From NCBI GenBank assembly GCA_031284195.1, contig JAITAI010000276.1, forward strand, positions 1 to 5,717: DNA of 5,717 nucleotides, read 5' to 3'. Source of the DNA: Treponema sp. (GTDB lineage: Bacteria > Spirochaetota > Spirochaetia > Treponematales > Breznakiellaceae). Positions 5,573 to 5,717 of this stretch are shown in pieces; position 1 is the stretch's first letter; each line of letters starts with the position of its first letter. Made by a program: the position numbers and the translations under genes. The notes below the pieces were generated by a model, which did no database searches, had not been told where the DNA came from, and saw only the letters and a list, made by a program, of their open reading frames with translations.

Positions 5573-5717
5573 ATGCTGTTTAACCCTTTATATTGATTGG
5601 GAGCTCTCTAATGGGGAATGCGCCGGACTTTTTATGAGCCTAGGCTATGGTTCTAGCCTGGTGCTAGCCACAGCAGACCCATTCATATACAGTCTGTTTA
5701 TGCATGAGTATCTTATT
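5573..5717. other. Upstream edge of the operon; small stem-loops, no gene seen
   Basis: The stretch holds a perfect hairpin AGGCTA-TGGTTC-TAGCCT (5642-5659), overlapping the 10-bp palindrome AGCCTAGGCT (5637-5646), plus another nearby CTAGCC copy (5664-5669). There is no T-tract on either strand, so no intrinsic terminator is claimed. Short open frames enter from the right edge on the minus strand but are too brief to assign to an upstream gene. Confidence 0.35.

Noticed and set aside
5637..5669. Intrinsic terminator of an upstream gene
   Set aside because: The stems are short (six pairs) and no T-tract follows on either strand.

Overview
The window holds one sugar-uptake locus, transcribed entirely on the minus strand, followed by a decayed tract of small genes. 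The organism is most likely a spirochaete of the Treponema type. This rests mainly on the substrate-binding protein, whose signal peptide ends in a Gly-Gly-Gln-Glu stretch without a lipobox cysteine. That style is common in treponemal periplasmic binding proteins, but it is not proof of lineage.

Layout, read in the direction of transcription (right to left). At 5509-5717 there is a leader with a good sigma-70-type promoter: a perfect TATAAT box and a TTGATT box 17 bases apart. Next come a duplicated-domain ABC ATPase of the RbsA/MglA/AlsA type (3988-5484), an RbsC-type permease (3007-3972) and a periplasmic RbsB/AlsB-type sugar-binding protein (2004-2954). The ATPase and permease genes are almost contiguous. 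A small RNA hairpin lies in the 52-base gap before the binding-protein gene. A strong intrinsic terminator (1950-1987) follows the binding protein. A ROK-family sugar kinase (946-1887) comes next, so it is expressed either by read-through or from its own weaker promoter. Together the genes make a high-affinity pentose/hexose importer plus a cytoplasmic kinase that would trap the sugar as a phosphate. The set resembles the E. coli allose (alsBAC plus alsK) and ribose (rbsDACBK) loci. The actual sugar cannot be read from the sequence.

The left 945 bases contain no intact recognisable gene. Reading the minus strand across stop codons shows two broken genes and one tiny ORF in a row, each with a plausible ribosome-binding site. 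The first is a roughly 120-residue protein with one frameshift and one amber stop (393-757), ending in a glycine/valine-rich beta-like domain. The second is a zinc-ribbon-like protein with a broken frame and no second cysteine knuckle (221-339). The third is a 38-residue ORF (83-199). This row ends at two tandem copies of a 20-bp sequence with 24-bp period (61-104), each centred on TAATGATTA, possibly the end of a mobile element. This remnant is the least conventional part of the window. The transporter-kinase part is ordinary in content, apart from a ROK protein that lacks the usual zinc-binding cysteine cluster.
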